Positions 7,541-16,008 of a stretch of DNA of 34,458 nt are shown piece by piece. The notes below the pieces were generated by a model. The model was not told the origin of the DNA, searched no databases, and saw only the letters and a program-made list of their open reading frames with translations. The DNA is from a virus, in the IMG/VR virus record IMGVR_UViG_3300046028_003142, positions 1 through 34,458 of that record; one strand, 5' to 3'. A program made the position numbers and the translations under genes. Position 1 is the stretch's first letter. The number at the start of each line of letters is the position of its first letter.

Positions 7541-7560
7541 AATAACTCCAAATTAAAAAA

Positions 7561-8148
7561 TTATAAAGGTTCTACTTCGAAAATAGTATATTTGAATGTT
7601 GCAATTGCAGTAAAATACTCTACGGTTTGAGAAGTAATATCAAAATCCAAAGCCTGTAATGATATAGGGAACAGGTTTTTAAATATTATATTTACTTTAG
7701 GCGAGTTTGTCGAGTCGAGAATAGTCAACGTACCATCCGAGTATGCCAAAATCTCTTCAGTACCATCCTTTTTGGTTACAAACGGAAATCTACTTACCTT
7801 ATTATCCGAAAATGTTTTGAATTGAGAATAATCTTTAGGAAACCCTAAGCCAATTATCCATCGATATAATTCAAGGTAATTTCTCATATCTTCAGCAACA
7901 ATGAATCTAATTGTAAATTCACCAAAGTTTATTTTATCACCAACCGTTGGTAAATCTACAAACGGAGTATTTTGAACAGCATATCCTAATTGCAAATCTG
8001 GAAGGTTTGCCGATTGACAAGTAAATGAGACTTTAGGTAAATCTTTTAAACTAAATCTAAACGCATTTGGTCGTAAATAATCATATGTCGTTGTTTGCGA
8101 TTCAGCTATAGCATTTTGAATAACGTCTATGTTTGCGGTGTATGCCAT
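7561..8148 (-). CDS. 3: Tail completion/terminator protein, gp3-like (tube-fold)
   Basis: A 195-residue protein placed immediately after gp23 and before the uvsY-uvsW block, the slot held by gene 3 in cyanophage-type T4 relatives. Its pattern (DYLRPNAFRFSL, then TCQSANLPDLQLG, FVDLPTVGDKINFGEFTIRF, EDMRNYLELYRWI) has the strand order of the gp19/gp3 tube-like fold: an N-terminal helix, SANLP-type loop, DK-F-T strand and a helix after EDM. gp3 caps the tail tube and stabilises the sheath terminus. It is distinct from the real gp19 at 15406. It has its own exact late promoter 23 nt upstream. The call rests on position and fold pattern, not a confident sequence match. Confidence 0.6.
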   Translation of the reverse strand: MAYTANIDVIQNAIAESQTTTYDYLRPNAFRFSLKDLPKVSFTCQSANLPDLQLGYAVQNTPFVDLPTVGDKINFGEFTIRFIVAEDMRNYLELYRWIIGLGFPKDYSQFKTFSDNKVSRFPFVTKKDGTEEILAYSDGTLTILDSTNSPKVNIIFKNLFPISLQALDFDITSQTVEYFTAIATFKYTIFEVEPL

Positions 8149-8170
8149 TGTACTCCTTTCTTCATCTTAT

Positions 8171-8178
8171 TATTTATA
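8171..8178 (-). promoter_or_regulatory. gp55-type late promoter for the gp3-like gene
   Basis: Exact TATAAATA on the coding strand, 23 nt upstream of ATG 8148 and just downstream of the gp23 terminator. Terminator and promoter together isolate this transcript from gp23. Confidence 0.75.
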
Positions 8179-8193
8179 GCCGATACAAAGGTT

Positions 8194-8222
8194 AAAAAAG
8201 GGGGAAGTTTCCTCCCCCCTTT
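8194..8222 (-). terminator. Intrinsic terminator after gp23
   Basis: Read on the minus strand, a run AAAGGGGGG then AGG pairs with CTT then CCCCCTTTT across an AAA loop, giving about 12 bp with at most two G-T wobbles, ending in six T. It lies 30 nt after the gp23 stop and is the clearest terminator in the window. Confidence 0.85.
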
Positions 8223-8252
8223 AAATTCCGATCTTATTGTCGGCTACTTCAA

Positions 8253-9536
8253 TTACATTAGGTTCGCAACCTTTGTACGACGATAATACTGATTGCGATT
8301 TGCTGTGAAGCTATCGCCATCCGAATCCGACAAGCTATCCGACGAAGTTACATACGGGTTAGCAATTAGACCATAACGTGTCTTAAAGCCGATTTTTGGC
8401 TGGAAGCTATTAGGATCAATTGCACGAACCATTTGTAACGGAACGTATGGGCAATAGAACATACCTGCATCGTAAGGACTTGTACCTTTGTAACCAACTA
8501 CATAGAACTGGTTAGCAGCACCTAGGTTTGACGAATATGGGTCAATATACACTCTATAACGTCCGTTTAAAACGCCTGCGAATGTATTACCTGTATCATC
8601 AACATTTAGGTTTGTGCTTAATGCTGGAGCATAATCTAATACGCCCGACATAGCTAGTGCACTTGCAACGTCTGCTGAGCAAACGATGAAGTTACCTTTT
8701 CCTCTACGAGTGTCTTGTGCAATGTGGTTAGCATCACGTTCGATATTAAATAGCAAGCCCTTAAAGCGCTCTACAGACCAACGTCCGTTTGAATCAATAT
8801 CTAAGTCAAATGTACCTGCTGTTGCTGTTGAAGGCGAACCTGCTTTAGCAACTTTGTAGATTGTACGAACCACTTCGCGATTAATCTCAAACATAAATTC
8901 TTGCGAAAGAATGTTCGATAATTCTGCTTCAGCGTCAAGACCATGAATTGCCTTTAAGTCTTGTGCTAATTCAACGGTGTATTCTGCTTTTAATGCACGT
9001 GATTTAGCAGTAACTGTTGTCTTATCAATCGAGAAAGACATTTCTGCATAATCTTCCTTAGCTTCCATCGAACCTGTTGGAATAGCATTACCGGTGTTAT
9101 AAGTACCGAATACAGGATTGCTACCTGTACCGTCAGTAAAGCCACCCGAAAATCCGGTGTTCGCTTCGTTGAATAATGCTTCTTTACGAGTCGTAGTGTT
9201 ATTACGCTCCGAACCATACATCGAACGCATTGCAAAGATTAGGCCAGTAGGACCTGTCATTGGTTGTACACCGCAAATGTCATAAGCCATTAGATTAGGC
9301 ATTGCGCGACGGACTAGACCAATTAGAATTGGATCATATTTTTGAATACCATCAGTTGCGCTAATGTTATTCGAAGGTGTTTCGAAAAGTGCTTGACGCT
9401 CTTCACGTAACGATTTCTCTTGATTCTCTAGCAATACTGCTGTAACAGCACGCTTATATGAATCTTTAATTGGGGGTAGATCAGCGTGATCTAAAATTGC
9501 GCCCCACTTTTGTTGGTAATTCTCGGATAAAAACAT
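8253..9536 (-). CDS. 23: Major capsid protein gp23
   Basis: Forms the hexamers of the T4-type head. Conserved blocks are LVRRAMPNLMAYDICGVQPM, GPTGLIFAMRSMYG, the YTVELAQDLKAIHGLDAEAE helix, FAGVLNGRYRVYIDPYSS, YKGTSPYDAGMFYCPYVPL and PKIGFKTRYGLIANP. The length is 427 residues against 521 in T4; the missing part is mostly the T4 insertion domain, as in cyanophage capsids. A gp21-type cleavage motif (L-x-E) occurs as LFE at residues 50-52 after a helical N-terminal propeptide, so the mature protein would be about 375 residues. It is followed by a strong terminator. Confidence 0.97.
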   Translation of the reverse strand: MFLSENYQQKWGAILDHADLPPIKDSYKRAVTAVLLENQEKSLREERQALFETPSNNISATDGIQKYDPILIGLVRRAMPNLMAYDICGVQPMTGPTGLIFAMRSMYGSERNNTTTRKEALFNEANTGFSGGFTDGTGSNPVFGTYNTGNAIPTGSMEAKEDYAEMSFSIDKTTVTAKSRALKAEYTVELAQDLKAIHGLDAEAELSNILSQEFMFEINREVVRTIYKVAKAGSPSTATAGTFDLDIDSNGRWSVERFKGLLFNIERDANHIAQDTRRGKGNFIVCSADVASALAMSGVLDYAPALSTNLNVDDTGNTFAGVLNGRYRVYIDPYSSNLGAANQFYVVGYKGTSPYDAGMFYCPYVPLQMVRAIDPNSFQPKIGFKTRYGLIANPYVTSSDSLSDSDGDSFTANRNQYYRRTKVANLM

Positions 9537-9565
9537 TTGATTCTCCTTTATTTACAACTTATTTA

Positions 9566-9573
9566 AATTTATA
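9566..9573 (-). promoter_or_regulatory. Variant late promoter for gp23
   Basis: TATAAATT, one base off the octamer consensus, 30 nt upstream of the gp23 start and just after the gp22 stop. It lies inside an inverted repeat (AACTTAT...ATAAGTT). Position supports it; the last-base mismatch and AT-rich context weaken it. Confidence 0.45.
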
Positions 9574-9575
9574 AG

Positions 9576-10940
9576 TTATACTCGTTTAATTGTTCTTGAT
9601 AAGGCTTTAGCATACGAAGATACGACATCATTAGAAGCGAAGCTGTCTTCAATACTAGTTTCTTCTACAAGGGGTTGTGTTTGGGAAATTGTGAAAGACT
9701 CTTTTCCAGATGTTAATGGGAAATAGTTTTCCTTAATTACCGCAACCTTTTCTCTGTAAATTTCTTCATTCTCAAAATTTACACCGTCTAAAAGTTTTGT
9801 TAATTTATTAACTTGGGTGTCGGCTAAATCATCAGACATTTCGCTGATAATTAAATGTTTCTTTAAAGACGACACTTCAGTATGTAAACCAACATTCTGT
9901 TCTAGTTGACGATCTAGACTTTCTTCTAAATCTGTTACCTTACTTTGTAATTCACCTATTACATCATATTTTTCTTCAGGCACTTCAATATAATGTTCTT
10001 TGAAGAGGGCCTTAAGTCCCGACATGAAATCTTCGGCTATTTCAGTGCGCAACCCATTATCGATTGCTAATTTATTTTCTTCCATGTAGTTCTCAACTAC
10101 ATAGTTTAGATAAGCATCGACCTTTTCAACAATGCTTTCTGTGTACTCATTGAACTCTGCAGAGTATTTTTCCTCCAACGCTTCGCAGACTCTTTCCATC
10201 TCATCGTTGACTTTAGCAATGACTGCTGCTTCAAAAATGGATGTTGCTTTCTCTCTAAATTCTTCGGATAAATCTTCACCGAAAATAGATGCCATATCAA
10301 TATTTAACTCTTGATCTGCTTCTGACAATTCGTCCATATTTTCGTCATCCTCTGTGTCTACGTCTTCGGTGCGTCTATAAACAATTTTGCCTGCCTTGTC
10401 TGTAGATGTTTCATTGCCTCTATTTGTGTCTTTAAACTGTAAACGACCTTGGTCGTCTGTAGAAGATTTAACTTCTACATTTTTATCTTTCTTAAAGACA
10501 AGACGCCCTTTATCATCTACGGATGTCTGAATGTCCTTATATCGGTCATTTATTGTGCTATCCGTATCTGCCTCAGAAACAACTTCTTCTTCCTCACGAA
10601 TACCGGTATTCATAGGAATGGCTGGCCAACTAGCACCTAGGTTCGGTGTACCTTGAACCGTAGTAAAGTTAGGGGCTACTCCAACTGAACCTTTCATCGC
10701 AATAGTATTTTTAGAAATACCTTTTGCAGTAATGGCGCCTTGATTTGCTTCATTTTCTCCGCGATCTTCATGGGATGCTTCTTCTGAACTACCTTGTTTA
10801 GGAGAAGATGAATCTCCTCCATTGGCAGGTTTGATCGAGGAATCCTTTGTTACATTGGACGAACTTCCGGCAGCTTCATCTAAAGAAGCTTTGACCTTTA
10901 CATTCTCCAACAATTCCTTAATTTTGCTTTCTACTGACAT
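9576..10940 (-). CDS. 22: Prohead core scaffold gp22
   Basis: The internal scaffold of the T4-type prohead, degraded by gp21 during maturation. The C-terminal half is helical, acidic and coiled-coil-like (VTDLEESLDRQLEQNVGL, VSSLKKHLIISEMSDDLA) and ends in a basic YAKALSRTIKRV, fitting gp22. Position between gp21 and gp23 is diagnostic. At 454 residues it is much longer than T4 gp22 (269). The extra N-terminal 200 residues are Ser/Gly/Glu-rich and probably disordered, with three repeats of the pattern S-x-D-x-x-G-[RK]-[LI]-x-[FY]-[KR] at residues 139-190. An exact late promoter lies upstream. Confidence 0.9.
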   Translation of the reverse strand: MSVESKIKELLENVKVKASLDEAAGSSSNVTKDSSIKPANGGDSSSPKQGSSEEASHEDRGENEANQGAITAKGISKNTIAMKGSVGVAPNFTTVQGTPNLGASWPAIPMNTGIREEEEVVSEADTDSTINDRYKDIQTSVDDKGRLVFKKDKNVEVKSSTDDQGRLQFKDTNRGNETSTDKAGKIVYRRTEDVDTEDDENMDELSEADQELNIDMASIFGEDLSEEFREKATSIFEAAVIAKVNDEMERVCEALEEKYSAEFNEYTESIVEKVDAYLNYVVENYMEENKLAIDNGLRTEIAEDFMSGLKALFKEHYIEVPEEKYDVIGELQSKVTDLEESLDRQLEQNVGLHTEVSSLKKHLIISEMSDDLADTQVNKLTKLLDGVNFENEEIYREKVAVIKENYFPLTSGKESFTISQTQPLVEETSIEDSFASNDVVSSYAKALSRTIKRV

Positions 10941-10975
10941 TAGAGTCTCCTAATTGTATGAATATACTCAAGCAT

Positions 10976-10983
10976 TATTTATA
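10976..10983 (-). promoter_or_regulatory. gp55-type late promoter for gp22
   Basis: Exact TATAAATA on the coding strand in the 50-nt gap between gp21 and gp22, 36 nt upstream of ATG 10940. It probably drives gp22 and, by read-through, gp23 up to the terminator at 8194. Confidence 0.75.
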
Positions 10984-10990
10984 ATTCTAG

Positions 10991-11641
10991 TTATCTAGAC
11001 ACTCGGGATAAGAATTGTTCGAAAATTCTTAATTTGGTTTCTTCCAGATTTTTACCAGAAGTTTTTCTTATTTCCTTTTGTGCATTTTCTATATGCACAG
11101 CTTTCCAGATACCGCTTTCTAATATCCATTCCGCAGATTCCATAATACCTTGAACAAAGGCATCTGGGGCAGATGGATCAGCTACAATGTCTACTGTCGC
11201 AAGATGAAAATCATCCTGCACTTCATTGACGCCTTCAGAATTCATTTTTAGAGATCCAAGACCTCTAGTTGATACACCTAATTGAACTTCATTTTCAATT
11301 AAATTCCTTGCAATAATACCCATTGGAGTTTCTAGTATTTTTGCTTTACCATATACATCGCTACCATTCATTTCCAATTTTGTAATCAAATGTGAAACTT
11401 GGTGCAAATTAATCGATGGGTTATCCGGGTGTCCTAATTCTCCCAAAGATCTTTTTTGTTCAATTAGTTCTCTATACTTTTGAACCTCGCGCTCCATAAT
11501 TGGTTTGCCGTAAGTTCTGTTATTTTTGTTTTTTCTATTTGCTTGAGCAAACACGCCCTCGATATAAACAGTTTTGCCTCCACCTTGTTTTTCTTCGGTG
11601 ATGTACTGCAAATCTTGAGCAACTTCCTTAATTAGTCTCAT
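10991..11641 (-). CDS. 21: Prohead maturation protease gp21
   Basis: A serine protease of the herpesvirus-assemblin-like fold that cleaves the scaffold and capsid propeptides. The catalytic histidine is H71 in LGELGHPDNP and the serine is S124 in LGVSTRGLGSL, both in the contexts of T4 gp21 (GELNHP, GVSSRGLGS). YIEGVFAQANRKNKNNRTY and DIVADPSAPDAFV are also conserved. The length of 216 residues matches T4 (212). It is one of a run of closely packed genes from the portal gene onward. The LFE motif in gp23 fits its known L/I-x-E preference. Confidence 0.95.
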   Translation of the reverse strand: MRLIKEVAQDLQYITEEKQGGGKTVYIEGVFAQANRKNKNNRTYGKPIMEREVQKYRELIEQKRSLGELGHPDNPSINLHQVSHLITKLEMNGSDVYGKAKILETPMGIIARNLIENEVQLGVSTRGLGSLKMNSEGVNEVQDDFHLATVDIVADPSAPDAFVQGIMESAEWILESGIWKAVHIENAQKEIRKTSGKNLEETKLRIFEQFLSRVSR

Positions 11642-11646
11642 GTTAT

Positions 11647-12030
11647 TTACCTTGGTACTATTTGTTGATTTGGTTCAATAAATCCGCCAGCTTTTGTAAT
11701 TGTCAAATACATCAAGGAATTTGCTGGCATTGCGATAGAAATATTTGCAGAATTTGCAACTGTATCAGAAATACCAAACATTTGCGTTAATGACCAATTA
11801 TCATTGCCAGACAAATATTGCGTAACATTACCATTTCTCGTAATTACGATTGGTGTTGCTCCTGGGGTAGACCACACCATACCGGTAATATTCATAGCAA
11901 CATTACCGTTATCTAAAGTTTCATCTGCCAACTTAAGATCAAAAGTTGTTATATTTGCTTGACCATCTCCAATAAGTTTTACTGAAGCTTGTTGCCTAAC
12001 TTTCTTAAGTACTGTTTTTGTGACTGGCAT
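11647..12030 (-). CDS. Putative virion protein of unknown role
   Basis: A 127-residue, beta-rich protein with few charged residues apart from the N-terminus (MPVTKTVLKKVRQQ). The body alternates hydrophobic and small polar residues (MNITGMVWSTPGATPIVITR, NISIAMPANSLMYLTITKAGG), as in small jelly-roll or Ig-like virion proteins; similar short proteins occur in aquatic T4-like phages. It sits five bases before gp21 and nine after the large prohead-type gene, within the head operon. A head decoration or structural role is likely from context but not shown. No catalytic motifs are visible. Confidence 0.6.
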   Translation of the reverse strand: MPVTKTVLKKVRQQASVKLIGDGQANITTFDLKLADETLDNGNVAMNITGMVWSTPGATPIVITRNGNVTQYLSGNDNWSLTQMFGISDTVANSANISIAMPANSLMYLTITKAGGFIEPNQQIVPR

Positions 12031-12039
12031 TATTCCCTC

Positions 12040-13464
12040 TTATTTCTTAGCTGTTTTTGCAGCATCTTTAAACGCTTGAGCAGTTGGGGCACCTTTAGTA
12101 CCAGGTTTGCGCATTCTTTCATTACTACCTGCAGCAATACGTTTACGTTTAGCCTGAATATTTGCATACAAACCGGGCTTAGCGGCTTCATTTTTCATAG
12201 CATCAATTTCTGCTTGCTTTTGTGCAGCATATTGTTTGTACTGGCTAGGATCAGGTAATCCGCTTTTCTTTCTTTTTTCCTGATGCGTCCTGTATAGTTT
12301 TTCCTGTGCAGTTTCTTTTGGGTAATTAATTTTAATTTTTATCTTTTTAGCAATCTCATCTAGCGCCTTCAAACTGCTAAGTTCTTCAACCGTTTCTTTA
12401 TTGAAATTTGGATTCTTTTTCGCAAAATCCGCAGGAGGTAATACAGGCATCGCCTTACCTGTTTTGTCTACAGCTTGTCCTTGGTCTAAATCTTCTCTAT
12501 CTTTTGCAATTTTATATCTTTTTTCTAATTGAGATTTGTGGTCAGGATTGCTTGTATGTTGCGGGTTAGACAACATATCTTTTAATTGAGATGCCTGCGT
12601 CTTAGGTGCATCCAGTTCTTCAGCAACAGCCTTGGTCTTTAGCTTGTCAGCCGGTTTAGATCTATCTTCTATTGGTGGAAGTTGCCTGCCGTCTTTATTA
12701 ATTTTTCCGTCTTCGTAATCTTTGATACGTTTCTGTGCTTCTTCGTAGCCACCGGGACCATCAATTACTCCAACAGGAATAGCTTTTTTCTTCATGTCTA
12801 ATTCTTCACCAATTGGTCCACTTGGCTCTCTTAGACGAGATGCAATTTCTCGTTTTGTAAGTTTTGTTGAAGGTTCTCCCATTGTAGGTTCTCTTCTGCC
12901 CATACGATCTGGGGGAGAAACCGGTTCTCCCATTGTAGGTTCTTTTCTACCTGCACGATCGGGTTTACTAGTTTTCGATGGTTCGGGAATTACGTCGGTC
13001 AATGTCGGATAATCTGGTTTTTTGGTGCTGGCATTTCCCGCACGTACCTTTTCCATCTCCGCATCATATCTAGTTTTAAGATCAGATTTAACTGGCTCTG
13101 CTTTAACTGGCTCGGCTGCTGGTTCTGCATATCTGCGATATACGCCCCCAATTGGAACTGTTTTACCTACATTACTAGTTGTAGTACCGCCGCCTCCACC
13201 TCCGGCGCCCATTTCTGAACCTCGGTCATCTCCGGGTCTACGAAACCCTTTAGGTGGTACCATTTGCTCATCAATTTCAACTTCTTCATTGCGTTTAGAC
13301 GCATATGATGCACCTAACGCCATGCGGATTCTTTCCTGTTTGCTCTTACCTGCAAATTTAGGATTGTCGCTTTTTACAAAATCGTGAATCCATTTGCCTG
13401 TAGGATCTGACGATTTTAATTTTTCTAAAAGTGACTCTTCTCGAATTGAATTAAATTTTTTCAT
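12040..13464 (-). CDS. Putative prohead core/internal protein with tandem repeats
   Basis: A 474-residue hydrophilic protein rich in Lys, Pro, Glu and Ala. Residues about 24-60 (WIHDFVKSDNPKFAGKSK, then RMALGASYASKRN) form a helical motif that recurs in proteins of cyanophage-type T4 relatives, often with scaffold genes. The middle is low complexity, with a glycine run (GAGGGGGG) and two adjacent 17-residue repeats built on GR[KR]EPTMGEP. The C-terminus is basic. Its position between gp20 and gp21 is that of the small T4 prohead core genes 67/68, but it is far larger than those. It is probably an internal head or scaffold protein. No enzyme motifs are seen. Confidence 0.55.
   Translation of the reverse strand: MKKFNSIREESLLEKLKSSDPTGKWIHDFVKSDNPKFAGKSKQERIRMALGASYASKRNEEVEIDEQMVPPKGFRRPGDDRGSEMGAGGGGGGTTTSNVGKTVPIGGVYRRYAEPAAEPVKAEPVKSDLKTRYDAEMEKVRAGNASTKKPDYPTLTDVIPEPSKTSKPDRAGRKEPTMGEPVSPPDRMGRREPTMGEPSTKLTKREIASRLREPSGPIGEELDMKKKAIPVGVIDGPGGYEEAQKRIKDYEDGKINKDGRQLPPIEDRSKPADKLKTKAVAEELDAPKTQASQLKDMLSNPQHTSNPDHKSQLEKRYKIAKDREDLDQGQAVDKTGKAMPVLPPADFAKKNPNFNKETVEELSSLKALDEIAKKIKIKINYPKETAQEKLYRTHQEKRKKSGLPDPSQYKQYAAQKQAEIDAMKNEAAKPGLYANIQAKRKRIAAGSNERMRKPGTKGAPTAQAFKDAAKTAKK
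12872..12943 (-). repeat. Two tandem copies of a 51-nt coding repeat
   Basis: Two identical 21-nt segments (12872-12892 and 12923-12943) are 51 nt apart, one per 17-residue repeat of the putative prohead protein. The spacing is a multiple of three, so copy-number change would keep the frame. Confidence 0.8.
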
Positions 13465-13476
13465 CTTAATTTATTT

Positions 13477-13833
13477 TTATCTCTTAGGGGCGTCAGGCTT
13501 TGCGGCAGCTTTTCCGGTGGGCTGAGGGGGCTGAATAGGAGGTTTTTCGTCAGGCGTTGCTATGTCTTTACCTAATTGACCGGTAAATATATCGCCGATT
13601 ATTCCAGCAACTCTTAATAATTTATTAGTGAATCCTTTTTCGCCAGCTGGTCCTGGTGCATCGGCATAATTTGTTTTATCCGATTCACCTAAGCCAGATG
13701 CAACTTCTTGTTTTTTATGGTCAAGTGCATCTGTTAACTTATCTGCGATAGCCGCATCAAAGTCTCGCATAGCATCGGTTTCGCGGTTAGCGATAATATT
13801 ACTTACCATACTTCTAATTGTTTCTTTTTCCAT
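13477..13833 (-). CDS. Small prohead core-like protein after the portal gene
   Basis: A 118-residue protein. The N-terminal half is helical and charged (MEKETIRSMVSNIIANRE, then DAAIADKLTDALDHKKQEVA), which fits the short core proteins encoded beside gp20 in T4-like phages (gp67/gp68 slot). The middle has KGFTNKLLRVAGIIGDIFTGQ, a possible amphipathic segment, and the C-terminus is Pro/Ala/Lys-rich (PPIQPPQPTGKAAAKPD). It starts eight bases after the portal stop and ends 12 bases before the next gene. The prohead role is inferred from position and helical character only. Confidence 0.55.
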   Translation of the reverse strand: MEKETIRSMVSNIIANRETDAMRDFDAAIADKLTDALDHKKQEVASGLGESDKTNYADAPGPAGEKGFTNKLLRVAGIIGDIFTGQLGKDIATPDEKPPIQPPQPTGKAAAKPDAPKR

Positions 13834-13841
13834 AATAACTC

Positions 13842-15383
13842 CTATTGCGGCGGATTACCGGGTTGTTCTGTATTTATTTGCTGAGGCGGGGGCTCTTGCC
13901 CAATCTCAGTTTTCATAATTTGTATTTCTTTATCTGACATACGTAGTACATCTTTCATTACGAACCGCTGACTAAAATATGTACCAACATACGGTGTTAT
14001 CATATTTAACAAATCAATTTGGTTTCTGTAATTCTCAGCACTTTTCATCTCATCAAAGTATTGATCCTGCGCATACTTATACTGAATCTTTTCTTTAATA
14101 CTTTCCCAATCTTTATCTGTCAACACACCCTTTAGAAGCAATTGTGTTTTCAAAATATCATTGAATAAAATATTAAACTTTTTGCGAAGTCTACCCACAA
14201 ATTTTGCAAATTTTAATTCGTCTCTAGTAATCTCGGTTGCTCTACCAAAAGATATACCGGATTGCGCTTGCATTCTAGATAAAGGAACATTTAATGCTTG
14301 ATATAATTTGGTTTGAAAATAATTAATATCCTCAATTTGCCCTAAATTTTCACCGCCAGGTAACGTGGTAATTTCGGTTCCTCTGCCACCTTCTCTGCGA
14401 GGTAACCAGAAATCTTCAAGTAACGACATAAACTTTCTGTCATCTCTAATTTCACCTGTGTTAGAATCATACACAATTTTATTTCTATAGCGAGCCATAA
14501 TATCTTTTAAATATTGCTCAGCTTTAATTTTAGGTAAATTACCTACATCAATATAAAATATTCTACGTTCCGGTGCTCTTGCTAATCTGTAAATTACCAG
14601 AGCATCTTCCATCATCTTTAATTGATTTACCGCCTTGATTGATTTATGTAAATAACCAAGTACAACATTCTTTTCTAAATCCATCATTCCCGAAGGAACA
14701 AATGCTACTGCGTCAGGTGAAATGCGAATGCCTTGATTTGCAGTAGTAGAGAATGAATAATTAGGGTTGTAATTTATTCCCTTTTCGTTATAGATAAAGA
14801 ATTCTTTTATATCTTTAATTATGTCTATACCGGAATTAACATCCTTTTCCTTCTTAATTTCTTTTACTTTACGAATTTTTCTAGGATCGATTTGCATCAA
14901 TTCTACAATCCCTCGTTTAGGGTTTTTCATATCAATAATTTTTTGATAGTATAGACGACCGTCAATATACCATCTTCTAAAAATATCATGAGCTTTATTA
15001 TTAAACTCTAATAGCTCAAGTATTTTATTAAATTCATTTTCAATTGTATCTTTTATATCATCTGGAATATCTAACTTGTCCAAATTGATTTTTACTACAA
15101 CATCGTCATCCACAGATGCGATTGCTTCAGTTACAATTTCATCTACTGCTGTAGAACAATCCGAATATGCTGCGGCTTCTCTGTATCGGGTAATTAAATC
15201 TGACTCAGATTTTGCCGTAGCATCCATATCTAAATAGGTGCCAAAATACCCTCCAGCTTGAATGCCGCTGGATTGTATAGTAGTAGCACCATCATCAGAT
15301 ACCGGTGTCATGAATTCTTGGTTTCTTTTATCTATCTTCTCTTCTTCTCGAGCGATAGTAAAACCAAATAGCTTAATTGCCAT
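13842..15383 (-). CDS. 20: Portal vertex protein gp20
   Basis: Forms the dodecameric portal through which DNA enters and leaves and on which the head assembles. Strong family blocks are YREAAAYSDCSTAVDEIVTE, INLDKLDIPDDIKDTIENEF, FRRWYIDGRLYYQKIID, GIVELMQIDPRKIRKVKEIK, RIFYIDVGNLPKIKAEQYL and EDFWLPRREGGRGTEITTLP. The length of 513 residues is close to T4 (524). The C-terminus is Gln/Pro-rich. It lies 22 bases after gp19, with ATG 15383. Confidence 0.97.
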   Translation of the reverse strand: MAIKLFGFTIAREEEKIDKRNQEFMTPVSDDGATTIQSSGIQAGGYFGTYLDMDATAKSESDLITRYREAAAYSDCSTAVDEIVTEAIASVDDDVVVKINLDKLDIPDDIKDTIENEFNKILELLEFNNKAHDIFRRWYIDGRLYYQKIIDMKNPKRGIVELMQIDPRKIRKVKEIKKEKDVNSGIDIIKDIKEFFIYNEKGINYNPNYSFSTTANQGIRISPDAVAFVPSGMMDLEKNVVLGYLHKSIKAVNQLKMMEDALVIYRLARAPERRIFYIDVGNLPKIKAEQYLKDIMARYRNKIVYDSNTGEIRDDRKFMSLLEDFWLPRREGGRGTEITTLPGGENLGQIEDINYFQTKLYQALNVPLSRMQAQSGISFGRATEITRDELKFAKFVGRLRKKFNILFNDILKTQLLLKGVLTDKDWESIKEKIQYKYAQDQYFDEMKSAENYRNQIDLLNMITPYVGTYFSQRFVMKDVLRMSDKEIQIMKTEIGQEPPPQQINTEQPGNPPQ

Positions 15384-15405
15384 AATTAAATCACTTTATA
15401 TAATA

Positions 15406-15993
15406 TTAACCTGCGACTGAACCAAATATATTCAACGAATCAACCAACTGCGATGCGGGTGTACTACTAACTTCAAATGACTGATATTGGAATGCAACTT
15501 GGAATGAAGATATTTGATCATTTGTACCAAAATCCAATCCAACTGCACCAATATCTGTAGGAAATACACCTAGCATTTTATATTGTTTAAGAATAGCACC
15601 GTTACGATCTAACTGCGATATAAACATATCTGTTTGATATTGCGCCGGAGTTAATGCACCAGTTTTTGTTCTTAAATTTTCCATACCGTTCATCCATTGT
15701 TCTATAGCAGTCCGAAGAGTAAACCCCGAATCATTAAGTATAGTACAACTAAAAGGTGCAAATGTTCTATCACCAGCCATTGTTATTAGTCTACCCCGAT
15801 AATACACCGGGGTAACACCTAATGTTTGACCAGGTAATTCTGCCGCAGTAATTAAAAATGGAGCTTTAGTTACTGCGAGTGCGCGACTTGCAACATAGTT
15901 AGGAAATGTTAATTGAACCGCAAACTGGTTGGGTCTTGCCCCACCGTTCGTTAGTTCAGCTTTAAATCTATCTACATTAAATGGTATTGCCAT
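15406..15993 (-). CDS. 19: Tail tube protein gp19
   Basis: The inner tube subunit of the contractile tail. The pattern RPNQFAVQLTFPNY, ITAAELPGQTLGVTPVYYRG, MAGDRTFAPFSCTILND and KMLGVFPTDIGAVGLDFGTN aligns by eye with T4 gp19 (ARPNLFQVEI, VAGDRTFDDWTVTVMND, IKGLWPTNVGELQLDW). The length is 195 residues against 163; the extra residues are mainly the C-terminal tail after the SFQVAFQYQSFEV strand. It follows gp18 by 15 bases, as in all T4 relatives. Confidence 0.96.
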   Translation of the reverse strand: MAIPFNVDRFKAELTNGGARPNQFAVQLTFPNYVASRALAVTKAPFLITAAELPGQTLGVTPVYYRGRLITMAGDRTFAPFSCTILNDSGFTLRTAIEQWMNGMENLRTKTGALTPAQYQTDMFISQLDRNGAILKQYKMLGVFPTDIGAVGLDFGTNDQISSFQVAFQYQSFEVSSTPASQLVDSLNIFGSVAG

Positions 15994-16008
15994 TTCTTCT
16001 TACTCCTA

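Noticed and set aside
8253-9536. Short gp23 (427 residues) as a possible truncation
   Set aside because: Both ends and all core blocks are intact; it lacks mainly the T4-specific insertion, as is usual for cyanophage-type capsids.
13022-13387. Plus-strand open frame of 121 codons
   Set aside because: Mirror of the proline/glycine-rich prohead gene on the minus strand; no ribosome site and low-complexity product. Other plus-strand frames (for example 18173-18574) are likewise opposite strong minus-strand genes.
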